From the NCBI RefSeq assembly GCF_016863295.1, contig NZ_BOOP01000022.1, forward strand, positions 124,001 through 188,000: a DNA stretch of 64,000 nt, written 5' to 3'. How positions within the stretch are numbered: the stretch's first letter is position 1; the number at the start of each line of letters is the position of its first letter. The translations under genes were made by a program, and so were the position numbers. This DNA comes from Planotetraspora phitsanulokensis (GTDB taxonomy: Bacteria; Actinomycetota; Actinomycetes; Streptosporangiales; Streptosporangiaceae). Below the pieces are notes generated by a model. That model worked only from the letters and a program-made list of their open reading frames with translations. It searched no databases and had not been told where the DNA came from. Below, one piece after another: positions 26,089 through 34,424 of this stretch.

Positions 26089-26802
26089 TCAGGCGGTCAG
26101 ATCCTGCGACTCGGTCAGCGCGATGAGGATGTGCTCCATGCACGCGTGGCCCGCGCGCTCGGCCGCGGTCGCGTCACCCGCGACGATCGCTCTGAAGATC
26201 GAGTCGTGGGGGATGTAGTTCTGCTCCAGGGAGCCGCCTGCGGCCGCGATGCTCGCCCGCAGCGCCGCGGAGAAGTCGACGTAGAGGTCGGTCAGCACGC
26301 TGTTGTGCGTCGCCTCCACGACCGCGACGTGGAATGCGAGGTCCGACTCGACGAAGGCGTCGGGCTCGCCGCTCGCCCAGGCCTTCTCTCGCTCGGCCAG
26401 CGCCGCCTCGATGGCGAGGATGTCCTTCTCGGTGCGCCTGGTCGCGGCGAGCCTGGCGGCCTCGACTTCGAGAGCGCGCCGCACCTCGAGGATCTCGAGT
26501 TGCTCGGCGGCACGCAGCCGTCGAGCCATGGCGCCCGACAACTCGCTGGTGGCCCGGACATAGGTGCCGTCGCCTTGACGGCACTCCAGCAGCCCGGCGT
26601 GGGTCAGCGCCCGAACGGCCTCACGGACCGTGTTCCGGCCGACACCGAGGTGCTCGGCCAGCACGGTCTCCGTAGGGATCTTGCCGTTCATCGGCCAGGA
26701 GCCCGAAGTGATCTGCTCCTTCAGCTGGTCGATCACTTGGTCGACGAGAGACGCTCGCTGCGCCGTCCGCAGACTCACAGTCCGCCTCCTCTTGGGAAAC
26801 AC
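26089..26802 (-). CDS. FadR-subfamily GntR transcription regulator
   Basis: 237 residues. N-terminal winged helix (about 15-82) with IPTETVLAEHLGVGRNTVREAVRALTHAGLLE and the wing GDGTYV, then the all-helical FCD ligand domain (about 95-230) with the conserved D-x3-H pattern (ESDLAFHVAVVEATHN). FCD proteins bind carboxylates, often with a metal, and usually repress catabolic genes; no obvious target adjoins it. It converges on the clamp gene. Confidence 0.9.
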   Translation of the reverse strand: MFPKRRRTVSLRTAQRASLVDQVIDQLKEQITSGSWPMNGKIPTETVLAEHLGVGRNTVREAVRALTHAGLLECRQGDGTYVRATSELSGAMARRLRAAEQLEILEVRRALEVEAARLAATRRTEKDILAIEAALAEREKAWASGEPDAFVESDLAFHVAVVEATHNSVLTDLYVDFSAALRASIAAAGGSLEQNYIPHDSIFRAIVAGDATAAERAGHACMEHILIALTESQDLTA

Positions 26803-26877
26803 CAGTCATCCCATGATTGAATGACTGGCCAACCCCAATTATTCCAGAGCCACCGGAACGCCGGAGCTCCAGGGAGG

Positions 26878-28206
26878 CTAACGGGTGAGTACCGCCGCGG
26901 CGGTGGAGCCCGGAATGTTCACGTGGATGCCGACGGCCTCCAGCGCCTTACGATATGCCCCCGCCTGTCGATCAATCGATCCGGCCTGTCCCCACAGGTC
27001 GCCGAGCTTGCGCCAGGCCTGTGCGGTCTCCCGGTCGAGTCCTTCGGAGCAGGCGTTGAGCAGATCCTCGGCGCGTTGGAGCGAGGCAGAGGCGTCGTCT
27101 GAGCGTGCCATCGTGATCTCGGCCAGAACCAGATGCGCGTCCGCCGTCGCCGCCCCACGGGAATCGGCGAGCACGTCCAATGCCTGACCTGCGGAAACCA
27201 GCGCCGCCTCCGCCTCGCCTGCGCGAAGTCGCACGTGCGAGAGCGCCACGAGGCTGCGGCCGTGCTCCAGTTTTTCGTCAGGGAAGACGGCGAAGACGCG
27301 GCTCGCCGACAGGGCGAGCTCGTTGGCTCGATCCAAATCGGCGCCTTCGGAACGTGCCGCCGTGAGGCGAGCCCACTGGGTGGCGGTCTTGGCGCTGCGG
27401 ATGGCCATGCGCGCGGGGCGCCCGGCTGCGAGGGCGTCGTCCGCGAGCTGCACGGCCAGTGCGGAGTCCTCTCCGTCGGCCGCGGTCACGCTGGCCCGCC
27501 AGAGACCGAGGGTCTCCGCGGTGCGATCGGTCGCCGCCGGGACTCCCGACTCCGTCAGGACCCGCTCGACGAACGGCAGGCCGGTCTGGGTCTCCACCAG
27601 CGCGAGGGCCAGTTCGACCGCGATCTCGCCGTGGACGAAACCGAGCCGCTCGACCTGGGACAGCGCGTGGGCGCCGAGGTCGCGGGCGCGGAGCGTGTCG
27701 CCGGCCCTCTGGTAGCACCGGCAGAGCGCCACCGTGAGGGGAAGGTCGGCCAGACGCTCGGGGTGCGCGGCGGCCTCACGGCGGAGCCGCTCGTACGCCT
27801 CGACGGCACGGCCGGTCTTGCCCTGTGCGTCGAGCGCACGAGCCCTGCCGAGCCGCGCGTGCGCGGCGAGCATGGCGTTGTCGTCGCCCGCCGCTTTGAC
27901 GATGTCTCCGAACCGCTCGGCCGCCACGGTGGGATCACCGTGATACAGCTCGAGCTCGGCGTGACGCAGGCCGAGCTCGGTGTCGATGCGCTGCCGAGGT
28001 TCGATCCCGTGAAGCAGGAACTCGGTGGTGCATCCGAGGCGCTCGGCGAGCAGCCGCGCGACGACCGGCGTTGGCGTCCGCTTTCCGGACTCGATGAGTG
28101 AGACATAACTGTCAGACAGGTCAGGCCCGGCCAACTGGGCCTGCGACATGCGCCTGCTCAACCGCAATCCGCGGACGCGGTCACCGATGGTTCCCTGACT
28201 CGGCAT
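26878..28206 (-). CDS. XRE-type regulator with long TPR-like helical domain
   Basis: 442 residues from MPSQGTIGDRV; the frame is open earlier but this start places the helix-turn-helix normally (about 7-65: VRGLRLSRRMSQAQLAG, SDSYVSLIESGKRTP). The rest consists of TPR-like helical repeats (AELELYHGDPTVAAERFGD, ARALDAQGKTGRAVEAYERL and similar) covering about residues 80-430. This architecture occurs in actinobacterial regulators that sense peptides or control secondary metabolism. Neighbours do not reveal a target. Confidence 0.85.
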   Translation of the reverse strand: MPSQGTIGDRVRGLRLSRRMSQAQLAGPDLSDSYVSLIESGKRTPTPVVARLLAERLGCTTEFLLHGIEPRQRIDTELGLRHAELELYHGDPTVAAERFGDIVKAAGDDNAMLAAHARLGRARALDAQGKTGRAVEAYERLRREAAAHPERLADLPLTVALCRCYQRAGDTLRARDLGAHALSQVERLGFVHGEIAVELALALVETQTGLPFVERVLTESGVPAATDRTAETLGLWRASVTAADGEDSALAVQLADDALAAGRPARMAIRSAKTATQWARLTAARSEGADLDRANELALSASRVFAVFPDEKLEHGRSLVALSHVRLRAGEAEAALVSAGQALDVLADSRGAATADAHLVLAEITMARSDDASASLQRAEDLLNACSEGLDRETAQAWRKLGDLWGQAGSIDRQAGAYRKALEAVGIHVNIPGSTAAAVLTR

Positions 28207-28342
28207 TGGTTCTCTCAGGGCGGGGGAATGGTCAATGGTCTCGCCATAATGGCACGAAGCGACCGAATCGTGTAACCCTCCGTCAAGAATCACGACGATG
28301 AAGGTTCGATCACGAGACGCTGTGCGTAAGCGGTTCGGCCCG

Positions 28343-28870
28343 TCAGTCGTCGTCATCCTTGCTGGGGAAGATCATCTGGCAGACCTCCAGGTACAAGGTC
28401 TCCGGATAGGGGATGTAGGGGACCGACCGAAGTGCCTGGTCCTGGCCTGCAGACTCCAGGACGAACTCTCCGTAGCCGAGCAGCCGGCCGAGCAGTGACC
28501 GCTGGAAGCTCATGTCGGTGACCTTGCCCAGCGGCATCATCGCGACTTTGCGGGTGATGAGGCCGGTGGTGAGGAGCATGCGCTGCGACGTGACGACGAA
28601 GTAGTCGACCGACCACTCGGCCACTTTCCAGACGAAACGGATGAGCAGCAGCAGCCAGGCCCACCAGATGATGACAAGGGCCTCGCTGCCCCCCGTGCCG
28701 CTCAGCCACTTGCTGAGCAGCCCCGCGAGGATCAGCCCGCCGAAGATCTCGGCCACGGGCCGGAGAAGTACGGCGGGATGACGACGGACCATGATGACTT
28801 GTTGTTCGTGGGGGAGGAGGTAACGGTTGACCGACGACGGGGCCGAGTCCCCGTGGGTCACAAGTCTCAT
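28343..28870 (-). CDS. PH-domain (bPH/DUF304) membrane protein
   Basis: 175 residues: a cytoplasmic N-terminus (HEQQVIMVRRHPAVLLRPVAEI), two membrane helices (about 44-80) and a bacterial PH domain (about 82-170) with WSVDYFVVTSQRMLLTTGLITRKVAMMPLGKVTD. The domain is common in actinobacterial membrane proteins; its ligand is generally unknown. Its ATG overlaps the stop of the tiny upstream gene by four bases, so the two are translationally linked. Confidence 0.88.
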   Translation of the reverse strand: MRLVTHGDSAPSSVNRYLLPHEQQVIMVRRHPAVLLRPVAEIFGGLILAGLLSKWLSGTGGSEALVIIWWAWLLLLIRFVWKVAEWSVDYFVVTSQRMLLTTGLITRKVAMMPLGKVTDMSFQRSLLGRLLGYGEFVLESAGQDQALRSVPYIPYPETLYLEVCQMIFPSKDDDD

Positions 28871-29043
28871 GTCAGCTGCGCGAAGAACTGCGCCATCGAG
28901 TTGCCCGCGCTCACCAGGCCGTTGTAGGCCCCGTGGACCGTCTGCGCCGCGTCAGCGGGCTTGGACAAGAGGTAGAAGGCCGCCATCCCGATGGCTCCCC
29001 ACTTGATTACTTTCTTGGCCTGCACTGCCGTCACCACTCCCAT
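28867..29043 (-). CDS. 58-residue protein coupled to the PH-domain gene
   Basis: A short frame, MGVVTAVQAKKVIKWGAIGM... ending MAQFFAQLT, with one weakly hydrophobic helix (about 14-26) and an amphipathic C-terminal half. Its TGA overlaps the ATG of the PH-domain gene (ATGA), the main evidence that it is translated. The ATG at 29043 lacks a clear ribosome site; the GTG codons at 29037 or 29034 are possible starts, with GGGAG just upstream. Function unknown. Confidence 0.65.
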   Translation of the reverse strand: MGVVTAVQAKKVIKWGAIGMAAFYLLSKPADAAQTVHGAYNGLVSAGNSMAQFFAQLT

Positions 29044-29121
29044 GAGCTATACATTACCCAGGCCGCTAGTTCGGTAAAGCGGCAAAATATGAATGTCGGG
29101 CCATGTCGATATAGAGCGTCA

Positions 29122-29340
29122 TCACCCCCGCTCCGCCGCCGCGGTCGCGAGTACCTGGAGGTGCTTGCGCGCGATGCGCTCCACCAGGCTCGGAGGGGCG
29201 TGGCCCGTCACTTCCACCGCACCGTGGTGCGCGGCCTGGACGCAGCGATTGACGGTGGCCGCCGGGTGAATGCCGGCGAACTCGTCCCTGAGCATGGCCT
29301 CGACCTGCTCGTACTGCTCACTGTCCGGAAGCTGACTCAT
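29122..29340 (-). CDS. Small helical protein, three-helix-bundle type
   Basis: 72 residues, predicted all-helical: EQYEQVEAMLRDEFAGIHPAATVNRCV, then PPSLVERIARKHLQVLA. The pattern resembles the three-helix-bundle dimerisation domain seen alone or fused to arsenate-reductase-like proteins in actinobacteria. No cysteine-based active site is present (one Cys only). It stands alone between upp and the PH-domain pair; function unknown. Confidence 0.6.
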   Translation of the reverse strand: MSQLPDSEQYEQVEAMLRDEFAGIHPAATVNRCVQAAHHGAVEVTGHAPPSLVERIARKHLQVLATAAAERG

Positions 29341-29453
29341 GACTCTCCCCGCTGGCGCGTCCGCTCGCGTGAACGCGAGGCGACGTCGTTGTCACTCTGC
29401 GTACCCGAAAGGGCGCGCAGTGTAACTATGGCGCGGGGAGGCGCGAAGGGGGA

Positions 29454-30092
29454 TCAGACCACGCCGTAAAGGCGGTCTCCGGCGTCACCGAGGCCCGGCA
29501 TGATGTAGCCCTGCTCGTTCAGCCGCTCGTCGAGCGCGGCGGTGACGAGGCGGACGGGCCTGCCGGACCCCTTGAAGGCGTCGTCCATGTGCGCGATGCC
29601 CTCGGGAGCGGCCAGCAGGCAGATCGCGGTCACGTCGTCGGCGCCGCGGTCGAACAGGAACTGGACCGCCGCGGCCAGCGTGCCGCCGGTGGCGAGCATC
29701 GGGTCGAGCACGTAGCACTGGCGCCCGGACAGATCCTCGGGCAGCCGGGTGGCGTACGTCTGGGCCTTGAGCGTGGACTCGTCGCGGATCATGCCGAGGA
29801 AGCCGACCTCCGCGGTGGGCAGGAGACGGGTCATCCCGTCGAGCATCCCCAGCCCGGCGCGCAGGATCGGCACGACGAGCGGCGCCGGCCGGGCCAGCCG
29901 TACGCCGTGGGCCGGGGCGAGGGGGGTGTCGACCGTCTGGTCGATGACGCGGACGTCGCGCGTGGCCTCATAGGCGAGCAGGGTGACGAGCTCGTCGGCC
30001 AGGCGGCGGAACGTCGGCGAGTCGGTCCGGACGTCGCGAAGCGCGGTCAGCTTGTGGGCGACGAGCGGATGATCGACTACCAGGGTCTCCAT
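29454..30092 (-). CDS. upp: Uracil phosphoribosyltransferase
   Basis: 212 residues from [15 protein letters not shown], the usual family N-terminus (the frame is open 20 codons earlier). It makes UMP from uracil and PRPP in pyrimidine salvage. The PRPP-binding loop is [13 protein letters not shown] (about 129-141), and the uracil-binding end [19 protein letters not shown] is intact. It is divergent from the tRNA-deaminase-associated genes, with about 120 bases between. Confidence 0.96.
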   Translation of the reverse strand: METLVVDHPLVAHKLTALRDVRTDSPTFRRLADELVTLLAYEATRDVRVIDQTVDTPLAPAHGVRLARPAPLVVPILRAGLGMLDGMTRLLPTAEVGFLGMIRDESTLKAQTYATRLPEDLSGRQCYVLDPMLATGGTLAAAVQFLFDRGADDVTAICLLAAPEGIAHMDDAFKGSGRPVRLVTAALDERLNEQGYIMPGLGDAGDRLYGVV

Positions 30093-30215
30093 GGTTAAAG
30101 AAGTTACCGTCCCCTGGTGGAGTCTTCGACGCCGCCTGACTCTTTTGATCACAATTTGGGGAGAGCGCCGGACGGTGGGACTCCGAGTCTGGGACCATTA
30201 CATGACGTGAGGACC

Positions 30216-30722
30216 ATGCCCGTAGGGATGACGATGACAGACGTGGACGCGCTTGACTTCGCCATCGTGGTCTACCGCGAAGACGATCAATGGGAGGCCG
30301 AGATGCTTCCCGTGGCGCTCACCTCCGACCTGCGTGGCTTGATTCACGCCTTGCGGCAGACCCCGAGCATGGGGACCACGATTGGCCTGGTCGCCGTGGG
30401 GGATGACTTCTTCGTGGCATTACGGATCTTTGGCGAAGAGGTAGGAATTTTCCTCTCCGACATCACCGCCTCCTGGGACTGGCCGCTCGCGCAGCAGGTG
30501 CTCGAGTACCTCGACGTGCCCGTCCCCGAGGAGGAGGAGCTCGACAGCGTCCTTCCCGCGGGAGATCTGTCGATCTTCGCCGACCTGGGGCTGGACGAGA
30601 TGGAGCTCGGAGCCCTCTCCGGAGATCTCGACCTGCTGCCGGACGAGGTGCTTTCGAGCATCGCCGCCCGGCTGGGGTTCTCCCAGCCGTTCGAACGCGC
30701 CGTCGACGCCGCCCTCGGCTGA
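30216..30722 (+). CDS. tRNA adenosine deaminase-associated protein (first copy)
   Basis: 168 residues from the ATG at 30216, which has TGAGGA upstream (ATGs at 30228 and 30234 are alternatives). A conserved actinobacterial family found beside tadA: FAIVVYREDDQWEAEMLPV, an acidic middle part and the C-terminal helix SSIAARLGFSQPFERAVDAAL. Its biochemical role is not established. It is followed 14 bases later by a diverged second copy and then tadA. Confidence 0.82.
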   Translation: MPVGMTMTDVDALDFAIVVYREDDQWEAEMLPVALTSDLRGLIHALRQTPSMGTTIGLVAVGDDFFVALRIFGEEVGIFLSDITASWDWPLAQQVLEYLDVPVPEEEELDSVLPAGDLSIFADLGLDEMELGALSGDLDLLPDEVLSSIAARLGFSQPFERAVDAALG

Positions 30723-30736
30723 GTCGGGAGACGGGC

Positions 30737-31219
30737 ATGCCCTCCAGACCGAATCTCTTCTCCGCCGCCTTCGCGAAGATCAACGGTGGGTGGAGCGGGA
30801 CAGAGGTGGATCTCAGCGATGTCGAGATCGCCGACGATCTGACCGACTCCGTCCAGGAGGCGCTGGGGCTCAACGGCGACGAGCTGGCGCTGCTCTGCGT
30901 GGAGATCGAGGACGAGTGGTTCGCGATCGTCCGCTACGACGGAGACGCCGATCCCCGGCTCTTCCTCTCCGACGCGCACGCCGCGCAGGCCGACCCCCTC
31001 GGAGAGATCTTCGCCGAGCTCGCCGGCGTGGCCGTGGAGAAGGACACCCCCGATCTCGGGGTACGGCCGGCGGGCGACTTCGAGCTGCTGGCCGACTTCT
31101 CGCTGAGCGCCGACGAGCTGCTGGAGCTCAGCATGGAGGAGGGCGCGCTCCCCGCGGACGTCCTCGCCGTGATCGCCGAACGCCTCTCCTTCGCCGACGA
31201 GTTCGACCGGCTGCGGTGA
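30737..31219 (+). CDS. tRNA adenosine deaminase-associated protein (second copy)
   Basis: 160 residues, a paralogue of the preceding protein with the same plan: EDEWFAIVRYDGDADPRLFLSD, an acidic stretch and the ending VIAERLSFADEFDRL. Strongly acidic, no membrane segment. Its stop overlaps the GTG of tadA (GTGA), so it is translationally coupled to the deaminase and may be a partner of it; that partnership is inference. Confidence 0.82.
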   Translation: MPSRPNLFSAAFAKINGGWSGTEVDLSDVEIADDLTDSVQEALGLNGDELALLCVEIEDEWFAIVRYDGDADPRLFLSDAHAAQADPLGEIFAELAGVAVEKDTPDLGVRPAGDFELLADFSLSADELLELSMEEGALPADVLAVIAERLSFADEFDRLR

Positions 31220-31686
31220 ACGGCTCGTTCCTGGAGGACTTCGAGCCCGCCATGCGGCTCGCCCTGGCGGAGGCCGTACGGGCCGGACAGCGTGGTGAGG
31301 TTCCTGTCGGCGCGGTCGTGGTGGACCGGGACGGCTCGGTGTTGTCGGCCGCGGGGAACGACCGGGAGGCGAGCGGCGACCCGACGGCCCATGCCGAGGT
31401 GCTCGCCCTTCGCGCCGCCGCCGAGGCCGCCGGGCAGTGGCGGTTGTCCGGCTGCACGCTCCTGGTCACGCTGGAGCCCTGCACCATGTGCGCCGGCGCC
31501 GCGGTGCTCGCCCGGGTCGACCGGGTCGTGTACGGCGCGGCCGACGAGAAGGCAGGGGCCGCGGGTTCCCTCTGGGACGTGATCAGGGATCGCCGGCTCA
31601 ATCACCGTCCCGAGGTCGTCATGGGCGTGCTGGCGGACGAGTGCGCCGCCGTCCTCAGGGACTTCTTCGCCGACCGCCGTCCCTGA
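31216..31686 (+). CDS. tadA: tRNA-specific adenosine deaminase
   Basis: 156 residues from the GTG overlapping the preceding stop. It converts A34 to inosine in tRNA-Arg(ACG). The zinc site is complete: TAHAEVLAL (His ligand and catalytic Glu) and PCTMCAGA (two Cys ligands); the tail NHRPEVVMGVLADECAAVLRDFF fits TadA. Last protein gene before tRNA-Ser(CGA). Confidence 0.95.
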   Translation: MNGSFLEDFEPAMRLALAEAVRAGQRGEVPVGAVVVDRDGSVLSAAGNDREASGDPTAHAEVLALRAAAEAAGQWRLSGCTLLVTLEPCTMCAGAAVLARVDRVVYGAADEKAGAAGSLWDVIRDRRLNHRPEVVMGVLADECAAVLRDFFADRRP

Positions 31687-31780
31687 CCCTCCCGATCCTC
31701 AGGCGGCGCCGCCGTTCGCGGAGGCCGCACCGGTTCAACGGAGGCGCGGGCAGGTGGGTTCGTCCGGTAAGCTGCTGCGC

Positions 31781-31870
31781 GGTGGAGTCGCCTAGTGGCC
31801 GAGGGCGCACGCCTCGAAAGCGTGTGATGGGGCAACCTATCCGTGGGTTCAAATCCCACCTCCACCGCCA
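31781..31870 (+). tRNA. tRNA-Ser(CGA)
   Basis: A full cloverleaf with the long variable arm of serine tRNAs. The acceptor stem GGTGGAG pairs with CTCCACC, followed by discriminator G and an encoded CCA (31868-31870). The anticodon CGA (31815-31817) in loop CTCGAAA reads UCG; the T-arm is GTGGG-TTCAAAT-CCCAC. A terminator hairpin follows 8 bases later. Confidence 0.96.
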
Positions 31871-31878
31871 CCGAAATT

Positions 31879-31916
31879 GAGCCGCTGACCTGCGTGTACA
31901 GGTCGGCGGCTCTTTT
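31879..31916 (+). terminator. Terminator after tRNA-Ser(CGA)
   Basis: A 14-base stem (GAGCCGCTGACCTG with CAGGTCGGCGGCTC, one G-U pair) followed by TTTTG. A near-identical hairpin occurs at 35481-35513. Confidence 0.85.
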
Positions 31917-32183
31917 GTTTCCCGTGTCGGCGCGGGGCGGTACCCGTGGCGGGGCAGGGGACCGCGAGACGTACGACGACGAAGCCACAGGGGGCCCAGG
32001 CGCACCGGCGAGCGCTCGTGGCCTCCATGTGATCATGTATCCGTGGGAACACGGAATTCCCGCAGCTCCCTAAGAGGAGATGTGGGAGATGAGAGACCAA
32101 ACCGATACGGGAACGATCCAAACGGATCAATAGGCCCCAACTAGGCTGCGGCTCGCACTTGATGTCCAAGACCAGGAGTCCCT

Positions 32184-33359
32184 GTGCTGAAAGAGGACGG
32201 CATGCTCCGCGTGCGACAGGGGCTGGAGACTCCCGCGTCTCCGGATACTCCTCCCGTCGTCGGCGGGTCGGCCAAAGGGCTCCGGCTCGTCGAACTGGAC
32301 GCGTTACGGTTCGTCGCCGCGTTCGCTGTCGTCTCGTTCCACTTCATGGCGGCCAGTCACGCCCTCTGGGGCGTCTGGCCGGCGGCCGACGTCTTCCCGG
32401 CCGTCGGCCGGGTCACGACGCTGGGCATCCTCGGGGTGGAGCTGTTCTTCCTCATCAGCGGCTTCGTGATCCTGATGAGCGTCTGGGGTCGCACCATCGG
32501 CGAGTTCGCGATCTCTCGGGTGTCGCGGCTCTATCCGACCTACTGGTACGCGATCATCGTGATCTTCGTCTTGTACCGGTTCAGCGGCGTCGACGTCTTC
32601 GATCCTCACCTGACGACTGGGAAATACCTCGTCAACCTGACCTTGCTGCAGGAGGCGTTCGGCGTCGGCCATGCCAGCGGCGTCATCTGGTCACTATGGG
32701 CAGAGCTGCGGTTCTACGCCCTGGTCGCGGTGTTCTCCCTGTTCGGGATCACAGCGCGGCGGTGCCTGGTCTTCATGTCGGTGTGGATCGTTCTCGCGGT
32801 CGTCGCCGAGATCACCAAATTCGGCGTACTCACCTTCGTGTTCATGCCGCGGCAGGCGCCGTACTTCATCGCCGGCATGGCCTTCTATCTGATCTACCGG
32901 TTCCGGTCGGTCGCAGCCTGGGCCGTCGTGGCCGTCGCGTACGGCATGTCCATCTATGTCGCCCTGCTGCGAATCCAGGATCGCGTGGACGCGCTCACCC
33001 TCAAGTACTTCCCTGCTCCCCCGGCGGCCGTGGTCATCGCGGTGACGCTGATCTTCACGCTGATGGCCGCGGTCGCCCTTGGCTGGCTCCGGTGGCTGCG
33101 CTGGCGGCCCCTCGTCACCATCGGCGCCCTCACCTACCCGCTGTACCTGCTCCACCAGTCGGTGTCCGCCGTCCTGATTCCCACGTATCGGCGTGAGATG
33201 AACCATTGGTTGCTCGTCGCCATCACCATCGCCGTCTCGATCGCGATCGCCTACCTCGTGTATCGGCTCGTCGACAAGCCTGGGCAGAAGTGGCTCCGCG
33301 CTCGCCTGAGTGGGATCTTCCTGAGCCGGGCACGAAAGAACGCCCCGCAGCTCTCGTAG
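32184..33359 (+). CDS. Acyltransferase 3 family membrane protein
   Basis: 391 residues, GTG start with CAGGAG upstream. About ten membrane segments with the acyltransferase-3 entry motif LVELDALRFVAAFAVVSFHF (catalytic-type His in SFHF) and GVELFFLISGFVI. These enzymes O-acylate exported sugars, peptidoglycan, lipids or antibiotics using acyl-CoA. No sugar or antibiotic pathway genes adjoin it, so the acceptor is unknown. It stands alone after the tRNA-Ser(CGA) terminator, in the accessory stretch. Confidence 0.88.
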   Translation: MLKEDGMLRVRQGLETPASPDTPPVVGGSAKGLRLVELDALRFVAAFAVVSFHFMAASHALWGVWPAADVFPAVGRVTTLGILGVELFFLISGFVILMSVWGRTIGEFAISRVSRLYPTYWYAIIVIFVLYRFSGVDVFDPHLTTGKYLVNLTLLQEAFGVGHASGVIWSLWAELRFYALVAVFSLFGITARRCLVFMSVWIVLAVVAEITKFGVLTFVFMPRQAPYFIAGMAFYLIYRFRSVAAWAVVAVAYGMSIYVALLRIQDRVDALTLKYFPAPPAAVVIAVTLIFTLMAAVALGWLRWLRWRPLVTIGALTYPLYLLHQSVSAVLIPTYRREMNHWLLVAITIAVSIAIAYLVYRLVDKPGQKWLRARLSGIFLSRARKNAPQLS

Positions 33360-33419
33360 GAGATGCCGGACGTCGGCGGGGGAGTTCCGCGATCCACTTC
33401 ACGGCCCCGCCGGTTGAGG

Positions 33420-34220
33420 TCAGATCCAGCCGGAGGCCATCAGGGACAGCGCCTTCTCCGTCGGCGTGCCGATCTCGGGCTCCAACGTGAAGATGAACAT
33501 GTCGGCGTCGGCGACGAGCAACGTCTCGCGTTCCAGCGTCAGGTCGCCCAACCCGCGATAGCGCAGGCGCAGGGGGCCGGGCTTGATCAGTCCAACGTCG
33601 TAACGCCTCCAAAGTTCGTGGAAGCGCCTGCTCTCGCTCGAGAGCTCTTCGACCAGCTCGGCGGCGAAGGAGTGGCCGGAGACGCCGGTCGTGGCGCGGA
33701 GGTGAGCCACGTGGAGGGCGGCCTCCTGATCCCACTCCAGGATGCCCTCGTGTGCCACGGGGTTGAGGAAGAGCATGCGCATGAGGTTGTCGCCGTGCCG
33801 CAGTCCCCCGTGGAGGACGGTGGCCATGTGGTTCCTGGCCAGCACGTCCATACGGCGGTTGAGCGCGATCGCCGGCCAGTGCAGCTTGTCCACGAGCCGT
33901 GTGGCTCTCGCCTCCGGAGGGTCCGCGGCCGGTGGTTCGCCGGTGCACGGGTTGGCGAGGCGGTGCAGATATCGGGTGGCCTCCGAATCGAGGCGAAGGA
34001 CCTGTGCCAGAGCCTCGAGCACCCGGTGGGAGGGGTGCGGCACCCGGCCCTGTTCGATCCGGACGTAGTAGTCGTGACTGATGCCGGCCAGGTGGGCGAC
34101 CTCCACGCGGCTCAGCCCCGACGCGTTCCGCCGGCCGCCCGGCTGGAGCCCCGCCTGATCGCGGGACGTCACCTTCCGCCGCGCGGTAAGGAACGCGCCC
34201 AGCTGTCGCCCATCACGCAT
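33420..34220 (-). CDS. XRE-family regulator with MmyB-like domain
   Basis: 266 residues. Helix-turn-helix region (about 28-75: RNASGLSRVEVAHLAGISHDYYVRIEQGR, then PHPSHRVLEALAQVLRL), followed by an MmyB-like ligand-binding domain (about 100-260: WPAIALNRRMDVLARNHMA, LRLRYRGLGDLTLERETLLVADADMF). It is divergent from a methyltransferase gene, with a 7-base-arm inverted repeat in the gap, the usual layout of a local regulator and its target. Confidence 0.88.
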   Translation of the reverse strand: MRDGRQLGAFLTARRKVTSRDQAGLQPGGRRNASGLSRVEVAHLAGISHDYYVRIEQGRVPHPSHRVLEALAQVLRLDSEATRYLHRLANPCTGEPPAADPPEARATRLVDKLHWPAIALNRRMDVLARNHMATVLHGGLRHGDNLMRMLFLNPVAHEGILEWDQEAALHVAHLRATTGVSGHSFAAELVEELSSESRRFHELWRRYDVGLIKPGPLRLRYRGLGDLTLERETLLVADADMFIFTLEPEIGTPTEKALSLMASGWI

Positions 34221-34294
34221 TTCGCCAGGTTACAGCCGCGAAGTGGACGGCAGGCGCGGCCTCCCGGGCCCGCGTATCAGTACGGGTGCCTTAC

Positions 34295-34311
34295 AGGGGT
34301 GGCACACCCCT
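34295..34311. promoter_or_regulatory. Candidate operator between regulator and methyltransferase
   Basis: The inverted repeat AGGGGTG-gca-CACCCCT lies in the 204-base gap between the divergent XRE regulator and methyltransferase genes, just before an AT-rich stretch (34313-34342) that is promoter-like. A binding role is inferred from position and symmetry only. Confidence 0.4.
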
Positions 34312-34424
34312 ATGACAAAAAAGTCCACTTATATCCCATATGTGCACGCTGTTAGCGTCCGACCGGAATTTGCTCGGGCCGGTGCCCCCTCTTCGTGACG
34401 CCGGAAGACACCTATGAGGAGAAG

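Noticed and set aside
26057-26097. Short direct repeat GGGTGGATCAGGCG downstream of the clamp gene
   Set aside because: Only two copies, in a convergent 55-base gap; it has no stem or further copies and is likely a chance duplication.
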